NCBI RefSeq assembly: GCF_009928415.1
Contig: NZ_JAABNN010000020.1
Location: 1 to 64,000, forward strand
Reading direction: 5' to 3'
Source: Bacillus sp. USDA818B3_A
GTDB taxonomy: Bacteria; Bacillota; Bacilli; Bacillales; Cytobacillaceae
Length of the DNA: 64,000 nt
The notes under the pieces: generated by a model
What the model was told of the DNA's origin: nothing
Database searches by the model: none
What the model saw: only the letters and a program-made list of their open reading frames with translations
Position numbers and translations under genes: made by a program
Shown: positions 33,863-43,550 of the stretch, piece by piece
Layout of the letters: each line of letters starts with the position of its first letter
How positions within the stretch are numbered: the first letter of the stretch is position 1

Positions 33863-36278
33863 AATTTTGATGAATTTTAGCTTTCCGTTCAAAATGATAA
33901 TGCAGACGGTATTCACAAATCTCTTTTGTCCAATTGAATAGGATTTCCTCATCTTCTTTAGCAACATCAAGATTAAACCGAAAAACGTTATTTTCAAAAG
34001 AAGTTAGCTTACCTTTCCACATTGTCATTGGCATTGTAACAATCAATTTACTTACTTTTTCCTCACTATAATCCCAAAGTTTTACGGAAGATTTATCGGA
34101 AAAATCGATTCTCTTCCGATGCTCTTTCTCCATCAAAAAGTGATGAAAAAATGGTGCAGCCTCGGATGGAGTGATTGGATCAAACCAATGGGAAGGGCCG
34201 CGTTCTAGCATGGCCAGTAAGACAACCATCTTATAACTTTTAGTCATTCCTGTTTTCTCTACTTCAATAAACCAATCCTCATATCGATTAAATACTTCCA
34301 ATTCCTCAGAGGTTAATTCGTCCGCCCATTTTAAAAACCCAAAATACGTTTTAAATTCCTGTTTATACTGAGGTGAATCAGAAGCACCAATTAAATGCAA
34401 TTCCAAGTAAGTTGGTCTTCTACCAAGCTCCCTCTTCAAAACCATATAATCATTAAGCAGCTTTTCTCTTCTTGGCTGCCTTTTTCGTGACATTTCTCGG
34501 AGTAAATTGATTACTTCTATATCCAAGTCCATCTCACAAAATTGCGGCAGAGATGGCTGAATGTTTCTGGTCCTTCCTTCACTAGGCTGGGTATCAAGTA
34601 AACTAAGCTTAATATCTGCATTTCGATAGTTTCCAATAAGATCAACGATGACACAGCTTTCTTTCCCTGGATGTAATCGAAGTCCACGCCCAATTTGTTG
34701 TGTAAAGACCGTTAACGATTCAGTCGGTCTGACAAACAATAACGTGTCTACTTCTGGTATATCCACACCCTCATTAAAGAGATCAACTGTAAAAATCACA
34801 TCCATTTCTCCCTTGGAAAGCTGGGAAATGGCTTCCTTTCTACCAACGCTGATTTGCTGTGAATGAAGACTTACAGTTCGATATCCACGGTTATTAAAAT
34901 AGTCCGAGAGAAAGTTTGCTTGCTTTATGGAAGAACAGAAGCCAATCGTTCTTGTCTGTTTCTTCTTTTCCCATGCTTCCAGGATCTTTTTGGCCAATTC
35001 CTCTCTCATTTGAGCGAGAAGCAATTCTTCTTCATCATATCGGTTACCTAGCCAGGTAATTTGACTATAATCAGTATCATCATAAACGCCAAAATATTTA
35101 AATGGAGATAACCACTCTCTTTGGATTGCTTCAAGAAAATCAAGACGGAAGGCAACGTTCCCGTCACAAATCGCGTAAACGTCTTTATTATCATTTCGGT
35201 CAGGTGTAGCGGTTATCCCCAGCAAAAACCTTGGTTGAAAATATTCTAGTGCTCTTTTATAGGACTCTGCCGCCGCATGATGGAATTCATCCACAATGAT
35301 TAAATCAAACTCTCCAGGATGAAACTTTTCGAGATGCGTTTTCATACTCAATGTATAAATGGATGCAAAAATAGCATCCGCTTCACTTTCTTTTACCTTA
35401 CCATTATAAATACCATATCGTTTATCCGGCATAACTTTTGCGAAGGATTCTTTTGCTTGATGAAGAATTTCTTCCCGGTGGGCAATGAAAAGAATTTTAT
35501 TAAAATTTTGAGCAAAAAATCCAGCCAAATAGGTTTTTCCTAGTCCCGTCGCCATGACAACCAGGGCCTTGTTATACTCTTCTTCCAGTGTTTTGTTTAA
35601 CTCCTCAAGAGCTTCAATTTGAGCAAATCTTGGTTGAATTGCCCCATAGGAAGCTGGTGGGTCTACAATAATTTCTGGCTGTATTGGAGCCTCTTTCTTC
35701 GAAGGGAGCATTAAATCTAACTCTTCAAGTTCAGACCATTTTTTGGTTAGGTTTGGATATTTTCTTTGGTATCTTTCAAAACTAGTTCTATATTCTTCTA
35801 ATGTTTCCTTATTCAAGGATACTGTCTGGTCAGCATAAAATAGTCTTAGAAATTCGGATTGAGCTTCATCAAACACTTCTTGTTCATCTTTAACAGCTAG
35901 GTTCCATTCCACTCCATTACAAAGTGCTGACCTAGAGAGGTTTGAGGAACCTACAAACAGGAGTTTTTGTTCATTTGACTGAAATATGTAGGCCTTTGGA
36001 TGAAAGGATACTCCGTTACTTTTCCAAATTCTAATTTCAATTCGTTCATCAATTGATAGCAATTCATCAAGGGCATCCGGCTGCGTTATGTATAAATAAT
36101 CACCGGTACAAATTTTAATATCTGCCCCATCTTTTGCCGCTCTTTTTAAACTTTCTTTTAAAAATTGTACTCCTGATTTCATAATAAATGAGGTCAGGAT
36201 ACAAATAGATGATGACTCTTCTGTCTTTTCTAATAAGTGCTTTCCTAGTTCCCCAGTTATTAGTTCAACCTTACTCAT
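33861..36278 (-). CDS. DEAD/DEAH helicase with N-terminal phospholipase D-like nuclease
   Basis: About 805 residues. Residues 1-160 form a PLD-like domain with one HxK motif (SFHPKAYIFQ) and GSSNLSRSALCNGVEWN. The SF2 helicase follows: MATGLGKTYLAGF (Walker A, about 243), IIVDEFHHAAA (motif II), GITATPDRND (motif III), DLFNEGVDIPEV and QQIGRGLRLH (motif VI). The C-terminal 230 residues include a DUF3427-like part. The ATG at 36278 lies six bases after AGAGG and inside the end of the MazG-like gene. This PLD-SF2-DUF3427 set is known from stand-alone defence-associated proteins; activity against phage here is inference. Confidence 0.9.
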   Translation of the reverse strand: MSKVELITGELGKHLLEKTEESSSICILTSFIMKSGVQFLKESLKRAAKDGADIKICTGDYLYITQPDALDELLSIDERIEIRIWKSNGVSFHPKAYIFQSNEQKLLFVGSSNLSRSALCNGVEWNLAVKDEQEVFDEAQSEFLRLFYADQTVSLNKETLEEYRTSFERYQRKYPNLTKKWSELEELDLMLPSKKEAPIQPEIIVDPPASYGAIQPRFAQIEALEELNKTLEEEYNKALVVMATGLGKTYLAGFFAQNFNKILFIAHREEILHQAKESFAKVMPDKRYGIYNGKVKESEADAIFASIYTLSMKTHLEKFHPGEFDLIIVDEFHHAAAESYKRALEYFQPRFLLGITATPDRNDNKDVYAICDGNVAFRLDFLEAIQREWLSPFKYFGVYDDTDYSQITWLGNRYDEEELLLAQMREELAKKILEAWEKKKQTRTIGFCSSIKQANFLSDYFNNRGYRTVSLHSQQISVGRKEAISQLSKGEMDVIFTVDLFNEGVDIPEVDTLLFVRPTESLTVFTQQIGRGLRLHPGKESCVIVDLIGNYRNADIKLSLLDTQPSEGRTRNIQPSLPQFCEMDLDIEVINLLREMSRKRQPRREKLLNDYMVLKRELGRRPTYLELHLIGASDSPQYKQEFKTYFGFLKWADELTSEELEVFNRYEDWFIEVEKTGMTKSYKMVVLLAMLERGPSHWFDPITPSEAAPFFHHFLMEKEHRKRIDFSDKSSVKLWDYSEEKVSKLIVTMPMTMWKGKLTSFENNVFRFNLDVAKEDEEILFNWTKEICEYRLHYHFERKAKIHQN

Positions 36279-36597
36279 CCTCAACCTCTATTAAAAAGAT
36301 CATATCCTCAAATCCTCCGCGATTTTCTGCCTTCATTCGGCGGACTTCTTCTACTTTTTCAATAGAAGATCCGTGGCACTTAGCGAGTGCATGGATAATT
36401 TCTAATAGATCAGCTAATTCTTCGATAGCTTCTTGATCATTTTCTGCTTTCAAATACTCATCAAGTTCTTCTTGGCTCTTATTTTTTAATTCAGTTGCGT
36501 ATTCTTCATTGCCTAGAATTTTTGTGCTAAATTTCTTACCAGTGCTTTCTATTATTTTCGGGATCAGATCACGTACGAGTTTGTTGTGTATGGGCAT
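36271..36597 (-). CDS. MazG-like / PRA-PH-type nucleotide pyrophosphohydrolase
   Basis: 108 residues. MPIHNKLVRDLIPKII opens a group of all-alpha NTP pyrophosphohydrolases related to HisE/MazG; EAIEELADLLEIIHAL supplies the EExx(E/D) metal-binding helix. It should hydrolyse nucleoside triphosphates or related compounds to monophosphates. Its end overlaps the start of the PLD-helicase gene by eight bases. The coupling suggests that the two act together, perhaps by nucleotide depletion during infection (inference). Confidence 0.85.
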   Translation of the reverse strand: MPIHNKLVRDLIPKIIESTGKKFSTKILGNEEYATELKNKSQEELDEYLKAENDQEAIEELADLLEIIHALAKCHGSSIEKVEEVRRMKAENRGGFEDMIFLIEVEDE

Positions 36598-37032
36598 GTC
36601 ATGTTACCTCTCCAAATTAGTATAAGAATATTATAACTAACGGAAAAAAGGATTTAAATTATTAAGTTAAATAAAATATCCATAAAAACCTATATTCCTA
36701 GGTAGAATACAAAGCACTGGTTTAAAGCGGGAGAGATGGAGCCATTATCTCTGAATTTTCATCTAATAGTGAGGATGAATCGGATATCTTTACAGACCCA
36801 AGAATAAAACGTGTTCAAGATTAATTAGAGAGTAAAGATAGAATTATTTGTAAGAAACAGCCCTTGTTATTGGAATGAGTTTTTGTATGGTAACTCTATC
36901 CTTGGAGATGGACCGTATGCCAATTATCAAATTGGCATACGGTCCATTGTTTTGACAGCTCCTAAATACAAGTATCACTTGCCAGTCATTAACAGTTTCT
37001 AGTATAGTTTAATAAAAAAGGATGATGGTTCA
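36598..37032. other. Intergenic stretch with a gene tail and a long hairpin
   Basis: On the plus strand about 36735-36823 read GAIISEFSSNSEDESDIFTD and a short tail before a stop, with no start, so it is possibly the end of a lost gene. At 36908-36947 an 18-bp perfect stem (ATGGACCGTATGCCAATT and its complement, four-base loop) is followed by TGTTTT and would stop plus-strand transcription just before the PfpI gene. Confidence 0.5.
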
Positions 37033-37563
37033 ATGCGTTTAAAAGGAAAAAAGATTATAAGCCTTGTTGATCATGAATTTGAGGACTTGGAGCTTTGGTA
37101 TCCTGTACTTAGACTTCGTGAAGAAGGAGCGATTGTAGATATTGTTGGAGATGAGGCAAATAAAAAGTATATCGGGAAATACGGTGTTCCTGTTGAGTCT
37201 AGTTTTGCCTATGAAGATGTAAAAGCGGAAGATTATGATGCTATATTGGTTCCAGGTGGTTGGGCACCTGATAAGATTCGTCGTTTTTCATCTGTTTTAT
37301 CCCTCATTCAAGAAATGAATGAGGCCGAGAAGCCAATTGGCCAGATTTGTCATGCTGGATGGGTATTAATTTCTGCCAAGATCTTAAATGGAAAGAATGT
37401 GACTAGTACGCCAGGAATTAAGGATGATATGGAAAACGCCGGAGCCATTTGGTATGACGAACCGGTTGTGACTGATGGACATCTCGTATCAAGCCGCCGT
37501 CCTCCAGATCTACCTGATTATTTACGGGAATTTATAACCGTATTGGAAGGTAAAAATAAATAG
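37033..37563 (+). CDS. DJ-1/PfpI family protein (type 1 glutamine amidotransferase-like)
   Basis: 176 residues. The nucleophile elbow is GQICHAGWVLISA with Cys near residue 104. The conserved Glu of the N-terminal part is in DHEFEDLELWYP, and AILVPGGWAPD matches the oxyanion region. This is the PfpI/YhbO subgroup, for which protease, chaperone and deglycase activities have been claimed. GGATGATGG precedes the ATG. Monocistronic. Confidence 0.92.
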   Translation: MRLKGKKIISLVDHEFEDLELWYPVLRLREEGAIVDIVGDEANKKYIGKYGVPVESSFAYEDVKAEDYDAILVPGGWAPDKIRRFSSVLSLIQEMNEAEKPIGQICHAGWVLISAKILNGKNVTSTPGIKDDMENAGAIWYDEPVVTDGHLVSSRRPPDLPDYLREFITVLEGKNK

Positions 37564-38012
37564 GAATGTATAAAAGCATGGATTTCCATGCTTTTTCATA
37601 TAGATGAAGTGACTTATTTCCATTACTTAATATAAGCCTTAAGCAAAATCCGTGTTAGGTTTTAGTCGAAAAATTTACTTTCATGGCTTCTTTAACTAAC
37701 AAACCGCCTTTGCCTGCTCTTTTAATCCCCCCTCCCCCTCCGTATAAATTCTCTAATACAGCCTTTTATCCAAACTTACTTTTAAACTAAAAACCCCCCT
37801 AATATTATTAGTGCAATTTAAGGGGGGCACTTCAGTTTGCAAGTTGCAAAATGGCTGTATTTTTCCGTTAAATCAACATAGTTATTTTTTATGAGTTTCG
37901 AATTTAATATCAAGCAAACTTATTGCTAATAAATACTGAACTATATAAAAAAACTTATATTATTCCTGCTTTTAAAGTAAGCAACTCTAGTTCAACGGTC
38001 TACCAAAAGAAG
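37564..38012. other. Gene-free stretch with terminator
   Basis: The only clear element is the hairpin CCCCCCT...AGGGGGG at 37794-37827, followed on the minus strand by TTTTTAGTTT, a terminator for the broken GmrSD gene. No frame with coding character was seen in the rest. Confidence 0.6.
37794..37827 (-). terminator. Terminator of the GmrSD-type gene
   Basis: Stem of seven pairs (CCCCCCT/AGGGGGG) with an AT-rich loop; a T run follows on the minus strand. Confidence 0.75.
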
Positions 38013-39653
38013 CTATGATTTCATCCCACTTAAATTGGAAATTGGTTTTGCCATCGCATTGCTTATTAGGTCTATTAAGGACTTAGCTCGTTTAATGAAA
38101 TAATCATCAAAATTATTCGTATGTAAATCTTGAACATCTATCTTATGTGATGCTATATAACTATCAAGATTTGCACTATCTACATGATTATTTAACTTAA
38201 TTCTCTTCAAATATTCACTTGGTGAATTTCCTCCAATTATTCGGTTAGTTCTAGCAAATAATGGTGTTTTGTTTACGATGGAATTCCATTTTGTTTTACT
38301 TATATTTTCTGATTCACAATATGCACGTGGGAAGATATGGTGAATATCAGTATTTTCATCCAAGAAAACAGTAAAATCCATAGGACTTCCACTTATAAAA
38401 TCTAAGCATCCCGCTTTTAAAAGTAATGCCATTACTCCTTTATATGCAGCACTCAATCGTGATTGAAGAGATAATAGCCTAGTCGGTTGGAAATACGCTC
38501 TCTGAACGGTATCTGGTTCGCTTCCTCCGTTAATCCATTCCAACATTCCGCCAACATCATTTGCATATCTTGTTTCATTTGCTCCACCATACATTTCACC
38601 AAATACACCACACCAATACCAAGAAGAAATTTTCTCTTTAATAACGCTGTCTTGTGTTTTTGACTTTAGGATTGTGAATATTACTGCCATTGGAATTAAC
38701 TGTGTACTATATGGTAAATCTCTCGACGAAAAAATACGTTGTTCTTTTAAAAAGATAGCTGCTTGAATAAATCCTTCCGTTAACTCATCAGCATATTTTT
38801 TATATTTTGATAAGGAAAGTTTTAATACATCCCGCTTTTTACAGCTTATTGCTTCCCCACCGTTGATTTTTATGTAGTATCTGTCTAATAAGGTAATTGC
38901 AGTTAAAAAATCCGTCGACGAGACAACAGATAAGATAGCTTCTTTCTGGTTTGAAAGAGATAAAGTGGATTTTTCACTTACCTTTTATATCTTGTTTCCC
39001 AATCTTTCCTTAGTTCAAAATTATCAGCTGCAAAGGTAGCTGTAATTAATTCAAACACAGTTAATGAGACTCCACCTGTATTAACATTCTCGAATACCTG
39101 GCAGACAGCTTCTTTAGGGGTATCTTTATTCAATGAAATCACCGGAACTTTAAAACTTTGAATAGGAACCAGAACCTCAGCAAAAAACTGAGCATACTTT
39201 TGTAATATAACTGGGTCGTAGTTATAATACTTTTGGTAATCATTCATCCACATTTGACTATCAATTGGATCAAAAACAATATTCAAAGGAAACATATGAT
39301 TTTTACATTCTTTATCCCTTGTACTTAAATCAAGCTCTATATCCCTTCCAAAATTTGATCGCACAATTTTATCTTCAGGTACTGAGATAATTGCATTCAC
39401 TCGATCAGTTGTACTATTCAAACTGAGTTCTATATCTAAATAGTAGAATCGTTTTATTTCCTTATTCTTTTCCTTTATATGTTCCCCTAACTTCCGCTCT
39501 ATTTTTCAAGTGTTGCAATCTCCATGTATTAGGGAATCCTTTAACTTTTTCCAAATCACTTGAATCAATCATAACTTCTCCGGTCAAGTTTTTCGAAGAG
39601 TCATTTAAGAATATCTTTGTAACATTATTACAAGTCTGATAATTATTATTCAT
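38013..39653 (-). pseudogene. Broken GmrSD-type (DUF262/DUF1524) type IV restriction gene
   Basis: Three minus-strand frames make one damaged gene. 39653-39462 gives a start piece (DLEKVKGFPNTWRLQHL). A shifted frame continues KEIKRFYYLDIELSLN into 39421-38978 (AIISVPEDKIVRSNFGRDIE, VFENVNTGGVSLTVFELITA). A second shift near 38985 leads into a continuous frame to 38013 with IHHIFPRAYC and KTPLFARTNRIIGG, the DUF1524 HNH nuclease. The DUF262 motif DGQQR is absent. At least two frameshifts and a lost N-terminal part make it inactive. GmrSD systems cut glucosylated hydroxymethylcytosine DNA of phages. Confidence 0.85.
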
Positions 39654-40660
39654 TTATCTTGACCTTTCTCTTTTAGTAGTTGCGCTTCATATTTCCATAT
39701 CTAGAATACTATCAATTCCGCAAAAGATCATTACAGAACCTTTCGGAATTTGTCGGACAAATTATTGGAACCACAGACCATTGTAAGGCTAGAATAAATA
39801 TTTTAACAAAGAAAAAAATGTTCAAAATGCAAACCACTAAAAAAATTCATATAGAACATCTTATATCGATAATATAAAACCATTCAAAACGTAGTTGCTG
39901 GCAAATGAATCCGCGGATAGAGGTTTTGCCATTAAACGACAGCTTGAAATTATGGAATTTATTTTGAATAACTACATTAAAACCAAAGATATCAAATTGA
40001 AAATGATACGTTGAAAAATCTTGTGAGAATTTGAACTGTCAAAACCCAAGTAAAAATGACTGGGCCTGGGGTTCCGGCTGGCTATTTTTCACTTAAGTTA
40101 CTATTTCATTAATCCTAATATGGCTAAAGGAAGAATTTCGTCTTCAACTTTTACCATTATGTTAGTTGGAATGATTATTTATATACACAAATTGGATCCA
40201 AACTTTGTCACTAACCTCTTCCTACTCAAAATATTTATCTGTCATGTCTTGCCAACCCCTCATCCTACGTATTTAAATGCTTGTAAGCCTGCAAATGGTT
40301 GGATACAACTATATGAATAGCACCAAATAGGAATGATTCAAATGAAACCGATTTGTTTTGAGTTTATTGGTGAAAAAAATAAAGTGGGTTGAATACATGA
40401 ATTTCCTATGAGGAAAAAGCGACAGCATGAGTCCACATTAACAACTAATTAAAGGGTTCAAATGATTATTATTGATCATCTTTTTGCTATATCTAGCAAT
40501 CCAATGGGAATGAGTCGGTGTTATTGATGATCATCTATATGTTCTACCATATAGATTCCTGTTTTCACACAGCATTCATAAATTACATAATAGATGTGAA
40601 CCCCTCTTCCAACATGAATGAAGCCTTTACCAAAGGAAGTTCCCGAGAATCTTGAGAACA
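39654..40660. other. About 1 kb of degenerate DNA
   Basis: No intact gene. A plus-strand piece at about 39895-40014 reads NESADRGFAIKRQLEIMEF and ends KLKMIR before a stop; it looks coding but has no start. A hairpin at 40048-40094 with AAAAATGAC on one side and GGCTATTTTT on the other could stop transcription in both directions. The rest shows only short frames without ribosome binding sites. Confidence 0.5.
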
Positions 40661-40662
40661 AG

Positions 40663-40687
40663 GATTAATGATATTTGTAAAGGGTAA
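40663..40687 (+). promoter_or_regulatory. Sigma-B-like promoter of the GS26 gene
   Basis: GATTAA, 13 bases, GGGTAA; the B. subtilis sigma-B consensus is GTTTAA-N12-14-GGGTAT, so each box matches at five of six positions. It ends 34 bases before the ATG of a general-stress-type protein. Confidence 0.65.
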
Positions 40688-40720
40688 TATACCTTTAATA
40701 ACACTATGAGGTGATGAAAC

Positions 40721-41197
40721 ATGATGAAACAAGAAGAAATCGAAACATTAAGAGAGTTAATCAAAGACGTAGACACGGCCATGCTGACTACATTATCTGA
40801 AGAAGGGCTTGTTTCTCGCCCTATGAAAACACAAGAAGTGGAGTTTGATGGTGACTTATGGTTTTTCACTAAAAAAGAGACTGATAAATATGAAGAAATT
40901 ATACACGATCAAGATGTTAATGTGAGTTATGCAGGTAAATCCTATGTTTCCGTCCGTGGACGAGCGGAAATCGTAGAGGATTTAGACAAGAAAAAGGAAT
41001 TGTGGAGTAAAGTATATGAGAAAATTATGCAAACTTCTTATGATGATCCTAACGTTGTCTTGATAAAAGTAAAAGCGGAAGCAGCCGAATATTGGGAAAC
41101 CGGTAATTTCACGAAGAAAATTGCCTTTATGTATAAACGCATGACTGGGCAAAGTTCTGAATCGACAGATGTTAATGAAACGGTTGAATTGAATTAA
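40721..41197 (+). CDS. General stress protein 26-like (pyridoxamine 5'-phosphate oxidase fold)
   Basis: 158 residues of the split-barrel flavin-binding family. AMLTTLSEEGLVSRPMKTQ, the DLWFFTKKETDK segment, VSYAGKSYVSVRGRAEIVED and the AEYWETG motif match GS26/YdaG-type proteins, which bind FMN or FAD and belong to the general stress regulon of B. subtilis. GAGGTGATG lies before the start. The preceding sigma-B-like promoter fits this assignment. The reaction is unknown. Confidence 0.9.
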   Translation: MMKQEEIETLRELIKDVDTAMLTTLSEEGLVSRPMKTQEVEFDGDLWFFTKKETDKYEEIIHDQDVNVSYAGKSYVSVRGRAEIVEDLDKKKELWSKVYEKIMQTSYDDPNVVLIKVKAEAAEYWETGNFTKKIAFMYKRMTGQSSESTDVNETVELN

Positions 41198-41306
41198 ATA
41201 ACTGCAAAAAAAGGGTTGTCTTGTTGTAGGACATTCCATTTATCTCCGTTGAGTTACTTTGATCCATTATAGCCTATTAAATCCATAATCCTAGATAATG
41301 AAAAAT

Positions 41307-41337
41307 AAAGATAATACCCTCTTTAGGTATTGTCTTT
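41307..41337 (+). terminator. Hairpin terminator
   Basis: AAAGATAATACC/GGTATTGTCTTT (one G-T pair), followed by TTTTCTTG. It lies 110 bases after the GS26 gene and probably ends that transcript. Confidence 0.8.
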
Positions 41338-41484
41338 TTTCTTGCTGATTTTTAATTTTATATTGTTAACCCTAAAAAAACATTGAGACAGCCAATTTTG
41401 CGCTTTAAATTTATAATAAACCTTGAACTCTTTGTTATCTATTTATCTAATATTTATAATTATCATTTTGTAAGAGGTGCCACA

Positions 41485-41868
41485 ATGAAGGAAATGCAGA
41501 AGTTCTTAAAAAAATATCATGAAGAAATGAACTGGGAAATCAATAATGAAAGTTATGAGACAACACGAGCTTCCCTTTTGAACAACTATATGCTCTTAAC
41601 AACTGAAGTAGCCGAAGTCGCAGAAGAACTTAGAAAAGCTTTTAATTTTACCAATAGCAATATTTTAAACGGAATGGATGAAAGTGAAGCTTTTGATTTA
41701 GCGAAAGAAAATGCAAAGGATGAGTTAGGTAAGGAATTAGCTGATTGCTTAGCCTATATTATTAAATTTGCCAATTACTTTGAAATTGATCTGGAAGAAA
41801 GCTTTTACAAAAAGATGGATGAGGTCAAAAACCGCAAAAATAAAGATGTAAGTTTGTCTATAAAATAA
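41485..41868 (+). CDS. MazG family nucleotide pyrophosphohydrolase
   Basis: 127 residues from ATG 41485, with AGAGGTG upstream; the open frame starts 34 codons earlier without a site. TTEVAEVAEELRKAF and ELGKELADCLAYIIKFAN are the two metal-binding helices of the MazG/dUTPase-like all-alpha NTP pyrophosphatases. It should clear aberrant or excess nucleoside triphosphates. It is only distantly similar to the MazG-like protein at 36.3 kb. Single gene. Confidence 0.87.
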   Translation: MKEMQKFLKKYHEEMNWEINNESYETTRASLLNNYMLLTTEVAEVAEELRKAFNFTNSNILNGMDESEAFDLAKENAKDELGKELADCLAYIIKFANYFEIDLEESFYKKMDEVKNRKNKDVSLSIK

Positions 41869-41927
41869 TATTCTTTTAAAGTTGGAAGTCATTAAATTGT
41901 ATTTTATTGATTTTTATATAGTTATTA

Positions 41928-41953
41928 GGGGACCATCAATAGTCGTGGTCCCC
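41928..41953. terminator. Hairpin between converging genes
   Basis: Stem GGGGACCA/TGGTCCCC between the ends of the MazG and dehydrogenase genes. The T run is weak on both strands. Confidence 0.5.
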
Positions 41954-41979
41954 CTTCCAATTAAATCTTTATTCCATTC

Positions 41980-42813
41980 TTAGGCTCTTGGTTTCTCTTT
42001 TCCCATTGCGTCAAATAACTGTGTGGATGATAGAGCGTTGAATGGTAAGGATATATTATGTTTAACCCCTTGGTTGTAGGCCGCTTTTAAGTCTTTAAGT
42101 AGAACAGACAAGGCGGTGTCTGCGGTCCATTCAGAAACATCGCTCCAATTTCTAACTACCCAGCTATCACCTGTACTAACTTGAAGTAAGTTCAATAACT
42201 CCTCTTGAGGTAAGTTATAGTGGTTCGCTAATTTAAGTCCTTCAGCGACAGCATTCATATTGATGCCGAGAATAAGATTATTAATTAATTTTGCTGTTTG
42301 GCTATTGCCTGTTTGATCCCCATAGTAAAAAATATTTGATCCCATCGCCTCAAAGTATGGTCGGAAGGATTTCACGATTTTCTCTGGACCTGATGTCATA
42401 ATCGATAATGTTCCCGCTTGGGCTCCTGAAGCCCCTCCACTTACTGCCGCATCAATTAATCTCAAATCACTTTCTTCTTCCACCTTTTTGCCTAATTGAT
42501 TCATGGTATCAGGGTCAAGTGTACTCATAACAATAATGGTTTTATCTTTAGGTTGGCCGGATACTAGACCGTACTGACCAAAAATAATGTCCACATTTTG
42601 ATCATAGTCACGAACCATGGATATTATTGCTTCGTCCGCTTGTTCCGCCACTTCTTTTAAAGTCTCTACCATTGTTATTCCTGCAGCTTTTGCCTTCTCG
42701 TAAATACCTTTAAAGGCATCATAACCAATGACCTCAAAACCAGCTTTCTTTAAGTTAACTGCCATCGGGAAGCCCATGGTTCCTAATCCTACAAATCCAA
42801 TTTTTTTACTCAT
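41980..42813 (-). CDS. NAD(P)-dependent beta-hydroxyacid dehydrogenase, 3-hydroxyisobutyrate dehydrogenase-like
   Basis: 277 residues. GFVGLGTMGFPMAVNLKKAG is the N-terminal nucleotide-binding signature; DAAVSGGASGAQAGTLSIM binds substrate; GNSQTAKLINN carries the catalytic lysine. It belongs to the group with 3-hydroxyisobutyrate, tartronate-semialdehyde and related dehydrogenases. It follows the carboxymuconolactone-decarboxylase-like gene by 50 bases, so they form an operon divergent from a LysR gene. The true substrate is unknown. Confidence 0.88.
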   Translation of the reverse strand: MSKKIGFVGLGTMGFPMAVNLKKAGFEVIGYDAFKGIYEKAKAAGITMVETLKEVAEQADEAIISMVRDYDQNVDIIFGQYGLVSGQPKDKTIIVMSTLDPDTMNQLGKKVEEESDLRLIDAAVSGGASGAQAGTLSIMTSGPEKIVKSFRPYFEAMGSNIFYYGDQTGNSQTAKLINNLILGINMNAVAEGLKLANHYNLPQEELLNLLQVSTGDSWVVRNWSDVSEWTADTALSVLLKDLKAAYNQGVKHNISLPFNALSSTQLFDAMGKEKPRA

Positions 42814-42862
42814 GATTACGTTCCTCCCATTCTCTAACTGTAAATTTTACTTTTCTATTCTC

Positions 42863-43435
42863 TTACCCCTTGATCCAGTTTCCGTTCTCCTGCGCATCAA
42901 TAGGAATGTTAAAAGTTTGGATAAAGGTTGATAACATTTTGTAATAACCAATGACAATCATGGCATCCGCCAATTCTTCAAGGGAGAATTGTTCAAGTGT
43001 GTGTTTGAATACAACAGCCGGCGCTTTACCTTGTTCAAGTATAAACTTTCCAAATCGCAACAAGGCCTGTTCCCGTACTGAGAAAGCATCATTATCATCA
43101 AAGCGTCGTTCAGCGATGGCGACGAATTGATCTTCACGCACCCCTGCCGCTTGGGAAATGGATACATGTTGTTCCCATTCATATTCGCAGCCTTCATGCC
43201 CTGCTACCTCCAGAATCAGAAGTTCTTTATGGTAATCGGATAGTGTAAGCTTTTTAAAAATGGCGTCGGTTAGATCCATTACTTCCACACAGGTACCTGG
43301 GCTATATCCCATCATCAGGAAAAAATTCACTATTGTTGGTAAGCTTTCATATCTTTGCCTTACTTGCTCAGGCAATTTGGTAAAATCAGGAAAATCAATA
43401 TCTACTTTTGCACTTAACTTTTCATTACTAGACAA
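42863..43435 (-). CDS. Carboxymuconolactone decarboxylase / AhpD-like protein
   Basis: 190 residues, all-helical. ILEVAGHEGCEYEWEQHV is the core helix motif of the CMD family, here with one Cys and an E..H pair rather than the CxxC of AhpD. It therefore looks like the enzyme-type branch instead of the peroxidase-type branch. It is the first gene of the minus-strand unit that faces the LysR gene, with the LysR box in between. It probably takes part in breakdown of an organic acid or aromatic compound (inference). Confidence 0.85.
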   Translation of the reverse strand: MSSNEKLSAKVDIDFPDFTKLPEQVRQRYESLPTIVNFFLMMGYSPGTCVEVMDLTDAIFKKLTLSDYHKELLILEVAGHEGCEYEWEQHVSISQAAGVREDQFVAIAERRFDDNDAFSVREQALLRFGKFILEQGKAPAVVFKHTLEQFSLEELADAMIVIGYYKMLSTFIQTFNIPIDAQENGNWIKG

Positions 43436-43482
43436 TTTGTGTCACCCCTTTGAATGTTACAAGGCTAGTATACATCTGAGTT

Positions 43483-43505
43483 AATTATGGGTAAAATAGA
43501 TAATT
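43483..43505. promoter_or_regulatory. LysR-type binding site (T-N11-A)
   Basis: AATTAT-N11-ATAATT, an exact six-base dyad with the LysR T-N11-A spacing, in the 115-base gap between the divergent lysR and CMD genes. Confidence 0.7.
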
Positions 43506-43550
43506 GGAATGCGAATCATGCGTATTTTTCATAGATCGGAGATAACAATC

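Noticed and set aside
40120..40320. 66-codon plus-strand frame in the degenerate 40-kb stretch
   Set aside because: No ribosome binding site; it looks like random AT-rich sequence.
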